Source: Sphingobacterium arenae (GTDB lineage Bacteria > Bacteroidota > Bacteroidia > Sphingobacteriales > Sphingobacteriaceae). Taken from it: 64,000 nucleotides of DNA. The stretch is taken from contig NZ_JACNYK010000002.1 of assembly GCF_014692505.1 (NCBI RefSeq), positions 62,001 through 126,000 on the forward strand, written 5' to 3'. Shown here piece after piece: positions 7,639 through 15,623 of the stretch (position 1 is the stretch's first letter; each line of letters begins with the position of its first letter). The notes under the pieces are model-generated. The model saw only the letters and a list, made by a program, of their open reading frames with translations. It ran no database searches and was not told the origin of the DNA. Position numbers and translations under genes: made by a program.

Positions 7639-8815
7639 TTAGGTAACCGGAAGCCCAAGCCCATTGAAAATTATAACCACCGAGCCATCCGGTAATGTCC
7701 ACAGCTTCTCCTCCAAAATAAAGCCCGGGATGCTTTTGAACCTCTAGTGTACGCTGATGAAGTTCTTTCGTCGAGATTCCACCCCGCATCACCTCCGCTT
7801 TATCATAACCTTTATCCCCGGCCGGTTTCACCTCAAACTTATGTATAGTGTCACACACAGATTTGGCATCCGCTTTACTAAGCGATGCAATCTTCAGGTC
7901 AAGAGGGAGGTATTTTCTCAAAGCTTCCACCATCTTTTTTGTAAAATAGTTGTTCAACAGTTGTCCTACAGTGCGTTTTCCTCCCGTTGCCCGTTCGTTT
8001 TTGATTATTTCATCCAGATTGAAATTGGGCAGTAGGTCTATCGTGAAGGTCTCGCCGGCACGCCAATAAGATGATATTTGTAAAATGGCCGGACCACTCA
8101 GCCCCCAATGGGTGAACAGGATATTTTCTTCAAAACTGATTCTATCGTTATAAACACGAGCAAAAACACTGTTCCCTGCCAACGACGCATACCATATCGC
8201 ATCTTTTCCCGTTATGGTTAATGGCACCAGTGCTGGTGCGGTATCCACCACAGACAAACCGAATTGACGAGCCGCTTGCAACGCAAAATCGGAAGCACCT
8301 AATTTGGAAACAGGCAAACCTCCTGAAGCAAAAACTACTTTCTTACAAAAAAGTTGTTGCTCCGTTCCTTCCCGTACAAAAGATACTGTGTATCCTTCTC
8401 CGTCCTTTAAAACAGATTTCACCTCGGTGTGCATCCAAATATCTTGTGCAGTTTCATAGAGCAATTTCATAAATACAGCGACGATATCTTTGGCCTTATT
8501 TGATCTCGGAAAAAGTTGTCCGAGTGTCTTTTCCTCCCCTTGAATCCCACCGAAGGTGTCAAAGAAGGAAATGGTGTTCTCCACTGTCCATCGGGAGAAT
8601 ACCGTGTGTAAAAAATGTTGGTTTTCTGTTACAAAGTTCTCAGATGACGTATAGAGGTTGGTGAAATTACAGCGCCCTCCTCCCGAGATTAAAATTTTGG
8701 CACCGGGTTTATCATTTTTTTCCAGTACCAACGTACGTTTACCTAATAATCCGGCCTGCGCTGCACACATCAGTCCGCAAGCGCCCCCTCCGATGATGAT
8801 TGCGTCGTATTTCAT
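7622..8815 (-). CDS. BaiN/HI0933-family NAD(P)/FAD-dependent oxidoreductase
   Basis: A 397-residue cytoplasmic flavoprotein. It begins with a Rossmann FAD-binding motif (IIGGGACGLMCAAQAG) followed by the family-specific KILISGGGRCNFTN segment; the C-terminus carries the second FAD-contact region GGEAVDITGWLGGYNFQWA. These are diagnostic of the YhiN/HI0933 (BaiN-like) family, whose physiological substrate is mostly unknown. It follows the Gfo/Idh/MocA gene with no intergenic base, so the two are co-transcribed. Length matches the family. Confidence 0.88.
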   Translation of the reverse strand: MKYDAIIIGGGACGLMCAAQAGLLGKRTLVLEKNDKPGAKILISGGGRCNFTNLYTSSENFVTENQHFLHTVFSRWTVENTISFFDTFGGIQGEEKTLGQLFPRSNKAKDIVAVFMKLLYETAQDIWMHTEVKSVLKDGEGYTVSFVREGTEQQLFCKKVVFASGGLPVSKLGASDFALQAARQFGLSVVDTAPALVPLTITGKDAIWYASLAGNSVFARVYNDRISFEENILFTHWGLSGPAILQISSYWRAGETFTIDLLPNFNLDEIIKNERATGGKRTVGQLLNNYFTKKMVEALRKYLPLDLKIASLSKADAKSVCDTIHKFEVKPAGDKGYDKAEVMRGGISTKELHQRTLEVQKHPGLYFGGEAVDITGWLGGYNFQWAWASGYLIAQDL

Positions 8816-9904
8816 TTAATAAGCGATCAATTCGTCTTTAAGCGAAATAACACGTTGTTCTGTCCAAGATTGTTCTGCTGCCTCTAAGATACGGATAACG
8901 TCTCGGGCCTGTTGCGGTGTTATCAGGAGTTCTGCATCACCATTTAATACATCTACTAAGTTTTGGTAAAAGTCTTGTCCCGCCCCTATTTCACTGGGTA
9001 TTGTCTCACGTATATCCTGTCTATTTTCCAGTATGTTCAGCACACCATGTAGGTGTTCCGATTCCACTCCCCATTTGGGATGCTCGTGTGGAAAAGCCCC
9101 CTTGCGTAGTAACTCTTCCTGCGGATCTACGCCTCGTTTCACGAACGAGCCTTTCAGGCCATAAAGTGAAAATCGTGGTGTAGGCTCCTTTGCCAACATG
9201 TGTCCGAACAAAGAAACCTTGCGCGTAGGATAACTTAAAATAATCTCAAAATCATCAACTGCTTTGGCATGTTCGCGTTGTTTTCGCAAATCGGCAAAGA
9301 CAGTCTCAGGCTTCCCAAACAGTTGCAACGCTTGGTCTATTAAATGTGCCCCCAAGTCGTAATGAATACCGGAACCCGGCAAATCTTGTTCTCGCCAAGC
9401 CCCCTCTCGTAGGTAGTTTCTAAAGCGGTCAAAACGTGCTTGATAATTCACAACCGAACCTAATCTTTTCCTTTCTATTATTCGTTTAACTGTTTTGAAA
9501 TCAGAATGAAATCTGGCATTATGATGAACAGTTAGTATTCGTCCTTTCTGTTTAGCCAGGGCAATCAACTCATCTGCTTCGGCCGTGGTGTTAGTAAACG
9601 GTTTTTCGACAACAACGTGCTTTCCCGCATTCAGTGCTTGCTTCGTTAAAGAGAAATGTACATCATTGGATGTGGCAATGACCACGATATCCACTAGCGG
9701 ATCATCGATGATTTCATCCGGCGTTTGTACAGCAACAGCTGTTGGGTATTTATTAGCCAAAATCTGCTGTTGCTCCGGTTTTCTCGCCGTTACTTTATAC
9801 AATTCCAACGACGTGTTACCGATAATGAAGGGCGCATGGAACACCTGTCCTCCTATCGAAAATCCGATTAATCCTATTTTATATTTTTTTTGCATCGTTT
9901 CCAT
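8816..9904 (-). CDS. Gfo/Idh/MocA-family oxidoreductase
   Basis: A 362-residue NAD(P)-dependent dehydrogenase of the sugar/inositol type. The N-terminal Rossmann fold shows IGLIGFSIGGQVFHAPFI and the catalytic-lysine signature VVVEKPFTNT near residue 95-105; the C-terminal alpha/beta domain follows. The substrate cannot be read from sequence; family members oxidise or reduce sugars, inositols or biliverdin. ATG 9904 is used; a second ATG three codons on is possible. A promoter with a good match to the local consensus lies at 9991-10020, giving a leader of about 80 nt. The flavoprotein gene follows directly. Confidence 0.85.
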   Translation of the reverse strand: METMQKKYKIGLIGFSIGGQVFHAPFIIGNTSLELYKVTARKPEQQQILANKYPTAVAVQTPDEIIDDPLVDIVVIATSNDVHFSLTKQALNAGKHVVVEKPFTNTTAEADELIALAKQKGRILTVHHNARFHSDFKTVKRIIERKRLGSVVNYQARFDRFRNYLREGAWREQDLPGSGIHYDLGAHLIDQALQLFGKPETVFADLRKQREHAKAVDDFEIILSYPTRKVSLFGHMLAKEPTPRFSLYGLKGSFVKRGVDPQEELLRKGAFPHEHPKWGVESEHLHGVLNILENRQDIRETIPSEIGAGQDFYQNLVDVLNGDAELLITPQQARDVIRILEAAEQSWTEQRVISLKDELIAY

Positions 9905-9990
9905 ATTGTACTATCCATCCGTTAACACTACATGTCGCCTCTGGATCTTTAACAACTGTAGAAATACATCCTTAGTATTATCCCTGATGG

Positions 9991-10020
9991 CAAAGATCCG
10001 AAGCGACGATTTTTTATCAA
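9991..10020 (-). promoter_or_regulatory. promoter for the oxidoreductase-flavoprotein unit (TTG-N19-GATCTTTG)
   Basis: On the minus strand TTG (complement of 10018-10020) precedes GATCTTTG (complement of 9991-9998) by exactly 19 nt. The -7 variant starts with GA rather than TA, as do both tRNA promoters of this window. Predicted start near 9986. Confidence 0.55.
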
Positions 10021-10095
10021 CATGTGTTTATTTTAGTGTTCATGAGCTCACTTCGTTTTGTTTCTTTTCTTGAGGTAAAAAAAGAAGAGAAAAAC

Positions 10096-11880
10096 CTACA
10101 TCCTCTCTGGCACCTGGATACCTAATAACCGCATACTTTCCGAAATAACCCGTGCCGCTATCGCCGACAAGTGTAAACGGAAATTCTTCACCGTTTCGTC
10201 CTCGGTTTTTAAGATGCTTTCTTCGTGATAAAATTTATTGTAAGATTTCGCTACTTCATATACGTAATTCGCGAGCTGCGCAGGCGAGAACTCTTTTGCC
10301 GAGGCTTCCAATACGTCCGGATATCTGCTTAACGATTGTATTAAGTCTTGTTCATAAACAGATAATTCAGACGGTGTCCCTAAGGTAACAGAAGAGTCGA
10401 ACGGTGCTTTGCGTAAGACGGACTTAATACGTGCATGGGTGTATTGGATAAAAGGCCCTGTATGCCCCTGAAAGTCAACAGACTCATTGGGATCGAACAA
10501 CAACCGTTTCTTGGGATCTACCTTGAGCAAGAAGTATTTTAAAGCGCCCATGCCGATGGTATTATACAACGAAGATTTTTCCTCTTCCCCTAATCCTTCG
10601 GTTTTTCCTAGTTCTTCCGTACGCGTTTTGGCCGTTTCTAGCATTTCGTCCATCAAATCGTCTGCATCAACCACCGTTCCTTCCCTCGATTTCATCTTTC
10701 CTGAAGGTAAATCCACCATTCCGTAAGACAAATGGTATAATCCTTCTGCCCAAGATTTTCCTAATTTCTTTAAGATGAGAAATAAGACCTTAAAGTGGTA
10801 ATCCTGTTCATTACCCACGACATAGATCGATTCATCCATTCGAAATTCGTCGTATTTGAGTTGGGCAGTACCTAAATCTTGGGTTATATATACCGAGGTA
10901 CCATCTCCCCGTAAAACCAGTTTCTCATCCAATCCTTCATCCGCTAAATCAATCCACACCGAATTGTCCTCTTTTCGAAAGAATACGCCTTTGTCTAATC
11001 CTTCTTGGATAATATCCTTGCCCAGCAGATAAGTGTCCGATTCATAATAAAACTTATCAAAATCAACCCCCAACTTATTGTAAGTTTGCTCGAACCCCTC
11101 GTATACCCACCCGTTCATCGTTTTCCACAACTGGATGACCTCCTTCTCACCAGCTTCCCATTGTTGCAACATCGCCTGCGCTTCTTTTATCAAAGGAGCA
11201 TTCTTTTTCGCTTCCTCTTCTGTCTGCCCCTGCTCTTTCAGTAAGTGGATCTCTTTTTTGTATTCCTGATCAAAGATAACATAGTATTTGCCAACCAAAT
11301 GATCGCCCTTCAATCCAGAAGAGGTTGGCGTTTCCCCATTTCCATATTTCTGCCAGGCGAGCATCGACTTACATATATGGATGCCACGATCATTGACTAG
11401 GTTGGCTTTCACAACATCATACCCATAAGCTTTTAATATTTCTGCAACCGAGTAGCCTAATAAGTTATTTCGTATGTGGCCTAAGTGAAGCGGTTTATTG
11501 GTATTGGGGGAACTGTATTCCACCATGAGTTTCTTCCCATTCGACGGAAAAGAACCGAAAGTAGGACTCGCTAATGTCGTGTTGACCAGTGTTACCCAGT
11601 GTTGATCCGAAAGACTAATATTTAAAAAGCCTTTTATCACATTGAAATCCGATATCTCGTGCACAGAGGCCTTTAACCACTTTCCGATATCTTCACCTGT
11701 CTGCTCAGGCGATTTCTTGGAGAAGCGTGTTATCGGGAAAACGACCACTGTAATATGCCCTTCAAACTCCTTCCGGGTTTCCTGTAAAGTCACCTGCGAT
11801 TCGGGAATATCCGCGTTATAAAGCTCCCGCACTGCTTGAATTGTCTGTGCAATTAAAGTCTGTTGAATAGAATTAGCCAT
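10096..11880 (-). CDS. argS: arginyl-tRNA synthetase
   Basis: A 594-residue class I synthetase that charges tRNA-Arg in the cytoplasm. It has an N-terminal additional domain (to about 85), the HIGH-type motif HLGH at 132-135 within SSPNTNKPLHLGHIRNN, a degenerate KMSKS segment (GKMKSREGTVV), and a C-terminal DALR anticodon-binding domain ending MRLLGIQVPERM, which is the typical ArgS C-terminus. Length is normal. It is divergent from the arginine decarboxylase gene and about 1.9 kb from a tRNA-Arg gene. No clear -33/-7 pair was found in the 109-bp divergent region on this strand. Confidence 0.95.
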   Translation of the reverse strand: MANSIQQTLIAQTIQAVRELYNADIPESQVTLQETRKEFEGHITVVVFPITRFSKKSPEQTGEDIGKWLKASVHEISDFNVIKGFLNISLSDQHWVTLVNTTLASPTFGSFPSNGKKLMVEYSSPNTNKPLHLGHIRNNLLGYSVAEILKAYGYDVVKANLVNDRGIHICKSMLAWQKYGNGETPTSSGLKGDHLVGKYYVIFDQEYKKEIHLLKEQGQTEEEAKKNAPLIKEAQAMLQQWEAGEKEVIQLWKTMNGWVYEGFEQTYNKLGVDFDKFYYESDTYLLGKDIIQEGLDKGVFFRKEDNSVWIDLADEGLDEKLVLRGDGTSVYITQDLGTAQLKYDEFRMDESIYVVGNEQDYHFKVLFLILKKLGKSWAEGLYHLSYGMVDLPSGKMKSREGTVVDADDLMDEMLETAKTRTEELGKTEGLGEEEKSSLYNTIGMGALKYFLLKVDPKKRLLFDPNESVDFQGHTGPFIQYTHARIKSVLRKAPFDSSVTLGTPSELSVYEQDLIQSLSRYPDVLEASAKEFSPAQLANYVYEVAKSYNKFYHEESILKTEDETVKNFRLHLSAIAARVISESMRLLGIQVPERM

Positions 11881-11965
11881 GTAATTATTTCGTAATTTTT
11901 ATAACTTTCTGATAATGAGATAGAAAAATATACCCCTATATAGCAGGGTATTCATCATGAAAGTA

Positions 11966-11973
11966 TATCTTTG
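11966..11973 (+). promoter_or_regulatory. -7 element of the arginine decarboxylase promoter
   Basis: TATCTTTG matches TAnnTTTG and would start transcription near 11978, leaving a leader of about 12 nt before ATG 11990. No convincing TTG -33 box was found. Confidence 0.45.
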
Positions 11974-11989
11974 CCAAAAATAATAAAAA

Positions 11990-13381
11990 ATGCAGAGCTA
12001 TCAGGAATTTCTTGACTTAAGTGTTGGTTTTCCACAAGACGGGTTCGAGGTTATCGACGACGAATTGTATTTCCATGATTTGAATTTGATGGAGATGATA
12101 GAGACGTATGGCACGCCATTGCGTTTTACCTATTTACCTATCGTCAGCAAAAAAATCCAACAGGCAAAAATTTTGTTCCAAACAGCCATTTTAAAAAATG
12201 ACTACAGAGGAAGTTATAAATATTGTTATTGTACCAAATCATCCCATTTCAAGCATATTGTAGAGGAAGCGCTTAAAAACGACATCCACTTGGAAACATC
12301 GTCTGCTTTTGATATGCCGATGATTGATTCCTTAGAGCGTGCTGGCACGGTGACCAAGGACATTACAGTGATTTGTAACGGGTTTAAAACTTACCAATAT
12401 AAGCAATACATTGTCGATATGATTCATGATGGGTATACGAATATCATTCCCGTTTTGGATAATAAAGAGGAATTTAATCTTTATGACGATGAGATTGAGT
12501 TGGATGAACCCTGTGCATTGGGTATCCGCATAGCATCCGAAGAGCAGCCTGATTCTCAGTTTTATACTTCGCGCTTGGGTATCCGTTCAGAGGATGTTAT
12601 TGATTTCTATAACAGTAAAATCGCTGCTAATCCTAATTTCAAAGTTAAGCTGCTACACTTTTTCATTAATTCGGGTATATCTGATACCCCTTATTATTGG
12701 AACGAGCTGGAGAAATATGTTACCCTTTATTGTAAGTTTAAGAAAGTAAATCCGGAACTCGACACCTTAGATATCGGTGGTGGTATGCCATTCAAAGATT
12801 CTTTGGAGCACAATTTTGACTATGAATATATGGTGAATGAAATCGTTAACCGTATCAAGCAAATCTGTGCACACCATGAGGTGATGGAACCGGATATCAT
12901 CACCGAATTTGGAAAATATACCGTTGCTGAAGCATCGGGTATCCTGTATAAAGTTCTAGGTCGTAAACAACAGAACGACCGAGAGAAGTGGTTTATGATC
13001 GATGGATCGTTTATCACCAACCTGCCTGACGTATGGGCGTTGAACCAAAAGTATATCCTATTACCGATAAACAATTGGGATTTTGAGTATGAAAAAGTGA
13101 ATTTAGGCGGTATTACCTGTGATGGTCAAGACTATTATAGCCAAGAAGCCCACATGGATTCTATCTTTATGCCCAAAACACGTAAGGTGCAATATCTAGG
13201 GTTCTTTCATACAGGCGCCTATCAAGATGTTTTGAGTGGTTATGGTGGCATCCACCATTGTTTGCTACCTTCTCCTAAGCACGTCCTTATCCGTAGAAAC
13301 CGGGATGAGACTTTTAATTTCGAAGTATTCGGAGAGGAACAAAACTCCAAACAGGTAATGAAATTGCTGGGGTATCAGTAA
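11990..13381 (+). CDS. speA: arginine decarboxylase (fold-type III, PLP-dependent)
   Basis: A 463-residue enzyme that decarboxylates arginine to agmatine, the first step of the agmatine route to putrescine. The protein matches the short, Bacteroidota-type arginine decarboxylase rather than the 630-residue E. coli form: an alanine-racemase-like barrel with the likely Schiff-base lysine Lys83 in YCYCTKSSHFKH, the phosphate-binding glycine segment DIGGGMP, and the C-terminal YLGFFHTGAYQ active-site segment. Substrate specificity is inferred from family annotation. A strong terminator follows at 13391-13417. Confidence 0.82.
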   Translation: MQSYQEFLDLSVGFPQDGFEVIDDELYFHDLNLMEMIETYGTPLRFTYLPIVSKKIQQAKILFQTAILKNDYRGSYKYCYCTKSSHFKHIVEEALKNDIHLETSSAFDMPMIDSLERAGTVTKDITVICNGFKTYQYKQYIVDMIHDGYTNIIPVLDNKEEFNLYDDEIELDEPCALGIRIASEEQPDSQFYTSRLGIRSEDVIDFYNSKIAANPNFKVKLLHFFINSGISDTPYYWNELEKYVTLYCKFKKVNPELDTLDIGGGMPFKDSLEHNFDYEYMVNEIVNRIKQICAHHEVMEPDIITEFGKYTVAEASGILYKVLGRKQQNDREKWFMIDGSFITNLPDVWALNQKYILLPINNWDFEYEKVNLGGITCDGQDYYSQEAHMDSIFMPKTRKVQYLGFFHTGAYQDVLSGYGGIHHCLLPSPKHVLIRRNRDETFNFEVFGEEQNSKQVMKLLGYQ

Positions 13382-13390
13382 GGAATTAAG

Positions 13391-13417
13391 AAAAGCATCG
13401 GTCACCCCGATGCTTTT
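13391..13417 (+). terminator. terminator of the arginine decarboxylase gene
   Basis: An 11-bp stem (AAAAGCATCGG pairing with CCGATGCTTTT) around a five-base loop, starting 10 nt after the stop codon, followed by a T-rich tail. Confidence 0.8.
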
Positions 13418-13462
13418 CGCTTTTTGTTCCTTTTTCCGATTTATCGGGCGGTTAGTCATTGC

Positions 13463-13498
13463 AAAAAAAATCGCGACAACTAATTCTGTTGTCGCGAT
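13463..13498 (-). terminator. strong intrinsic terminator on the minus strand
   Basis: ATCGCGACAAC (13470-13480) pairs perfectly with GTTGTCGCGAT (13488-13498) around a seven-base loop. On the minus strand the stem is followed by eight uridines (13463-13470 region). It ends the transcription unit containing the gene remnant and possibly tRNA-Arg upstream. Confidence 0.85.
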
Positions 13499-13725
13499 AA
13501 AAGTCTTTTTGCTGCACCGGCCAGCCTAGGGTCAGTTTTCTTTCGGTTTTCAAGCTATTTCAGGAAACGAATCATGTCCGCTACAAGCATCCCCGTACAG
13601 GCTGAAGCTTGGTAGATCGTTACGTACCGTCGCTTTTCCAGTCCAAACAAATCGCGGATTTTTGTTGATTTGTGCCAGGAACTGAATGACTCCAGGATAG
13701 ATAAAAAAAGTATGTCAAAATGTAA
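13480..13725 (-). pseudogene. remnant of an unidentified gene with an internal amber codon
   Basis: One minus-strand frame stays open for 82 codons from just after a TAA at 13726-13728 to a TAG at 13480-13482, interrupted only by TAG at 13555-13557. Before the break it reads KIRDLFGLEKRRYVTIYQAS and MLVADMIRFLK; after it LENRKKTDPRLAGAAKRLL, which looks like a normal basic helical tail. A single C-to-T change would turn a Gln codon into the amber. The frame ends inside the loop side of a strong terminator, as real genes here do. No start codon or family could be assigned, so the 5' part is probably lost. The codons are GC-richer than neighbours. Confidence 0.4.
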
Positions 13726-13747
13726 TTAAGATTCGGTAAGAAAAAAG

Positions 13748-13821
13748 TGCGCTTGAAGGGAGTCGAACCCCTAACCTCCTGATCCGTAGTCAGGTGCTCT
13801 ATCCAGTTAAGCTACAAGCGC
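13748..13821 (-). tRNA. tRNA-Arg (anticodon ACG)
   Basis: The minus strand folds into a standard cloverleaf of 74 nt: acceptor GCGCTTG/CAAGCGC, D-arm GCTT/GAGC, anticodon stem CCTGA/TCAGG with loop CTACGGA (anticodon ACG), T-arm with TTCGACT, discriminator A. CCA is not encoded. A34 would need conversion to inosine by TadA to read the CGN box. Confidence 0.95.
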
Positions 13822-13870
13822 GGACTTTTACGTCAATAGCAACGATGATTTATCGTTGTATTTAGTGATG

Positions 13871-13900
13871 CAAATATCGCCACTTTTTCCGTCTTTCCAA
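13871..13900 (-). promoter_or_regulatory. tRNA-Arg promoter (TTG-N19-GATATTTG)
   Basis: On the minus strand TTG (complement of 13898-13900) is followed after 19 nt by GATATTTG (complement of 13871-13878). The predicted start leaves a precursor leader of about 45 nt, which contains a 7-bp hairpin (13840-13858) just before the mature tRNA and would be removed by RNase P. Confidence 0.65.
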
Positions 13901-13990
13901 ATTAATTTTAAAAAAAAGATACATTAAACACAGCTATGGTATGTATATTGTTGATTAAAAAATAATTACATTCGTATTAAATTTATAAAC

Positions 13991-14815
13991 ATGACCGAAA
14001 GCTTAATTAAAAGCAATAAAATACGTATTGGAGATATTAGTATCTCCTATTATATAAAAAAATCAGTAGTTACATCATCCAAAACCATTATATTTTTACA
14101 CGGCTTTCCTTTTAATAAAAATATGTGGCGCGACCAATTACAGGTCTTGCCGGATGATGTTACTGGAATCGCGCTGGATATTCGTGGGCATGGTCTATCG
14201 ACCAGCGGACATGGCTTTTTTTCCATTGATGTTTTTACAAAGGATATTCGAGTGTTTATGGAAAAACTGGATATCCAACAAGCGATATTCTGTGGAATTT
14301 CGATGGGGGGATATATTGCCTTGCGCGCCTATCAATTATTCCCGGAAAAGATATCAGGTCTTATCCTAGCCGATACACACAGCAAAGCAGATACCAATGC
14401 AGGAAAACAGAAGCGATTTGATAGTATCCAGGCCATCCTGAACCACGGACGCCGACCATTTTCTATTGGCTTCGTGGAAAATGTATTTTCGGCTCATAGC
14501 ATACAAGAAAACCCAGAAGCGGTGGAGTATATCAAAAGCGCCATTCGCAGAAATAGCATACGTAGCATCTGTTCCACCTTATTGGCATTGGCAGCAAGAA
14601 CAGATACGAGCGATACCTTGGGTGCTATTCGTGTACCTGTACTCCTAATTCGTGGTAGCGACGACCGGATTACCGCTGCACAGGATATGCGGGATCTAGA
14701 AGAAGCTATTTCGGATGCGCAGTTTGTAGAGATTGCTAGATGTGGTCATTTACCGAACATGGAAGCACCAGCAGAATTCAATGCGTTATTAGCGGATTTT
14801 TTGGTTAGGTTGTAA
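13991..14815 (+). CDS. alpha/beta-hydrolase
   Basis: A 274-residue alpha/beta-hydrolase of the pimeloyl-ACP esterase/haloperoxidase-like class. The oxyanion region is FLHGFPFNKNMW, the nucleophile elbow GISMGG (Ser near residue 104), the acid follows in RGSDDRITAA and the histidine in RCGHLPNMEAP, so the catalytic triad is complete. There is no signal peptide, so it acts in the cytoplasm. The substrate is not readable. Its last 11 bases overlap the 3' end of the convergent patatin gene. Confidence 0.82.
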   Translation: MTESLIKSNKIRIGDISISYYIKKSVVTSSKTIIFLHGFPFNKNMWRDQLQVLPDDVTGIALDIRGHGLSTSGHGFFSIDVFTKDIRVFMEKLDIQQAIFCGISMGGYIALRAYQLFPEKISGLILADTHSKADTNAGKQKRFDSIQAILNHGRRPFSIGFVENVFSAHSIQENPEAVEYIKSAIRRNSIRSICSTLLALAARTDTSDTLGAIRVPVLLIRGSDDRITAAQDMRDLEEAISDAQFVEIARCGHLPNMEAPAEFNALLADFLVRL

Positions 14816-15590
14816 ATGTTCTGCTTGCTATGTTATATCCCAAATCGATCAATTCCGAAGCCCGATGAAAATCCCAGATTTCCGCCGCGTTATGAGGAAC
14901 GTCTACCACGTAATCAGGCGGGTACAGCTCGATCGTCAGCGCGGCTAACCGTCGGCGCATGGCGAAGTACGACTCTACCAATAGCGCCCGTGCGGTAAAG
15001 TTTGGAGCAGCATTCGTTTTGTCCTTAATGGGCATCCCGTCTAAATTTACGGCGATGACCAGATTTCTTTTTTTTGACACATAATTAAGAGGCAACGGAT
15101 TTAAAACACCGCCGTCCACTAAAAAACGATCGTCGACAGATACGCCTGTAAAAACACCTGGAATAGCGATGGAAGCACGTATAGCGGCATATATGCTCCC
15201 TTTGCGAAACACCATTTCTTGCTCATTTTCCATATCTGTGGCTATCGCCGTATAAGTCAGGGGTAAGTCCTCAATGTTGATATCTTCAAACACCTCATGC
15301 AGGTTATTTAGTACGCGCTCACCTTTTAACAAGCCATAGCGGGGATTTGAAAAATCCATTAGTTTAAAGACTTGTCCTCTTGTCAAGGTTTTCATCCACT
15401 CCCCTAGTTCGTGCAAGCGCTTATTCGCATAGGCACCCCCAACGAGGGCGCCTATCGAACAACCAACAATCTCGTCGATCTCATAGCCCTGTTCTTCCAA
15501 GTATTGGATGACACCGATGTGTGCAAGACCTCGGGCGCCACCACCGCCAAGTACTAGGGATATTCTTTTTCGTTTTTTAAAACTCCTCAT
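14805..15590 (-). CDS. patatin-like phospholipase (RssA-like)
   Basis: A 261-residue patatin-fold serine hydrolase. The oxyanion-hole motif GGGGARG (15-21), the nucleophile motif GCSIG (Ser45) and the DGG motif carrying the catalytic Asp (FLVDGGVLNPLP) form the Ser-Asp dyad. There is no signal peptide or C-terminal barrel, so it resembles cytoplasmic RssA/YchK-type proteins rather than the secreted PlpD class. Likely activity is lysophospholipase or acyl hydrolase. The PepD gene lies upstream on the same strand, 33 nt away, and may share its transcript. Confidence 0.85.
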   Translation of the reverse strand: MRSFKKRKRISLVLGGGGARGLAHIGVIQYLEEQGYEIDEIVGCSIGALVGGAYANKRLHELGEWMKTLTRGQVFKLMDFSNPRYGLLKGERVLNNLHEVFEDINIEDLPLTYTAIATDMENEQEMVFRKGSIYAAIRASIAIPGVFTGVSVDDRFLVDGGVLNPLPLNYVSKKRNLVIAVNLDGMPIKDKTNAAPNFTARALLVESYFAMRRRLAALTIELYPPDYVVDVPHNAAEIWDFHRASELIDLGYNIASRTFTT

Positions 15591-15623
15591 TTATGCAGTG
15601 GTATTATCCGGTCCTACTTAAAA

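Noticed and set aside
13549..13711. A second minus-strand frame in the tRNA-Arg flank containing FVWTGKAT, slightly like the C-terminus of IS630 transposases.
   Set aside because: It covers less than 55 codons, has no other transposase motif and no inverted repeats, and the alternative frame extends further and ends at the terminator.
13463..13747. The structured region downstream of tRNA-Arg as a 6S, tmRNA or SRP RNA.
   Set aside because: None of the diagnostic sequences (SRP GGAAGGAAGCAGC-type motif, tmRNA alanine-acceptor ends, tag peptide) is present, and a protein-like frame covers it.
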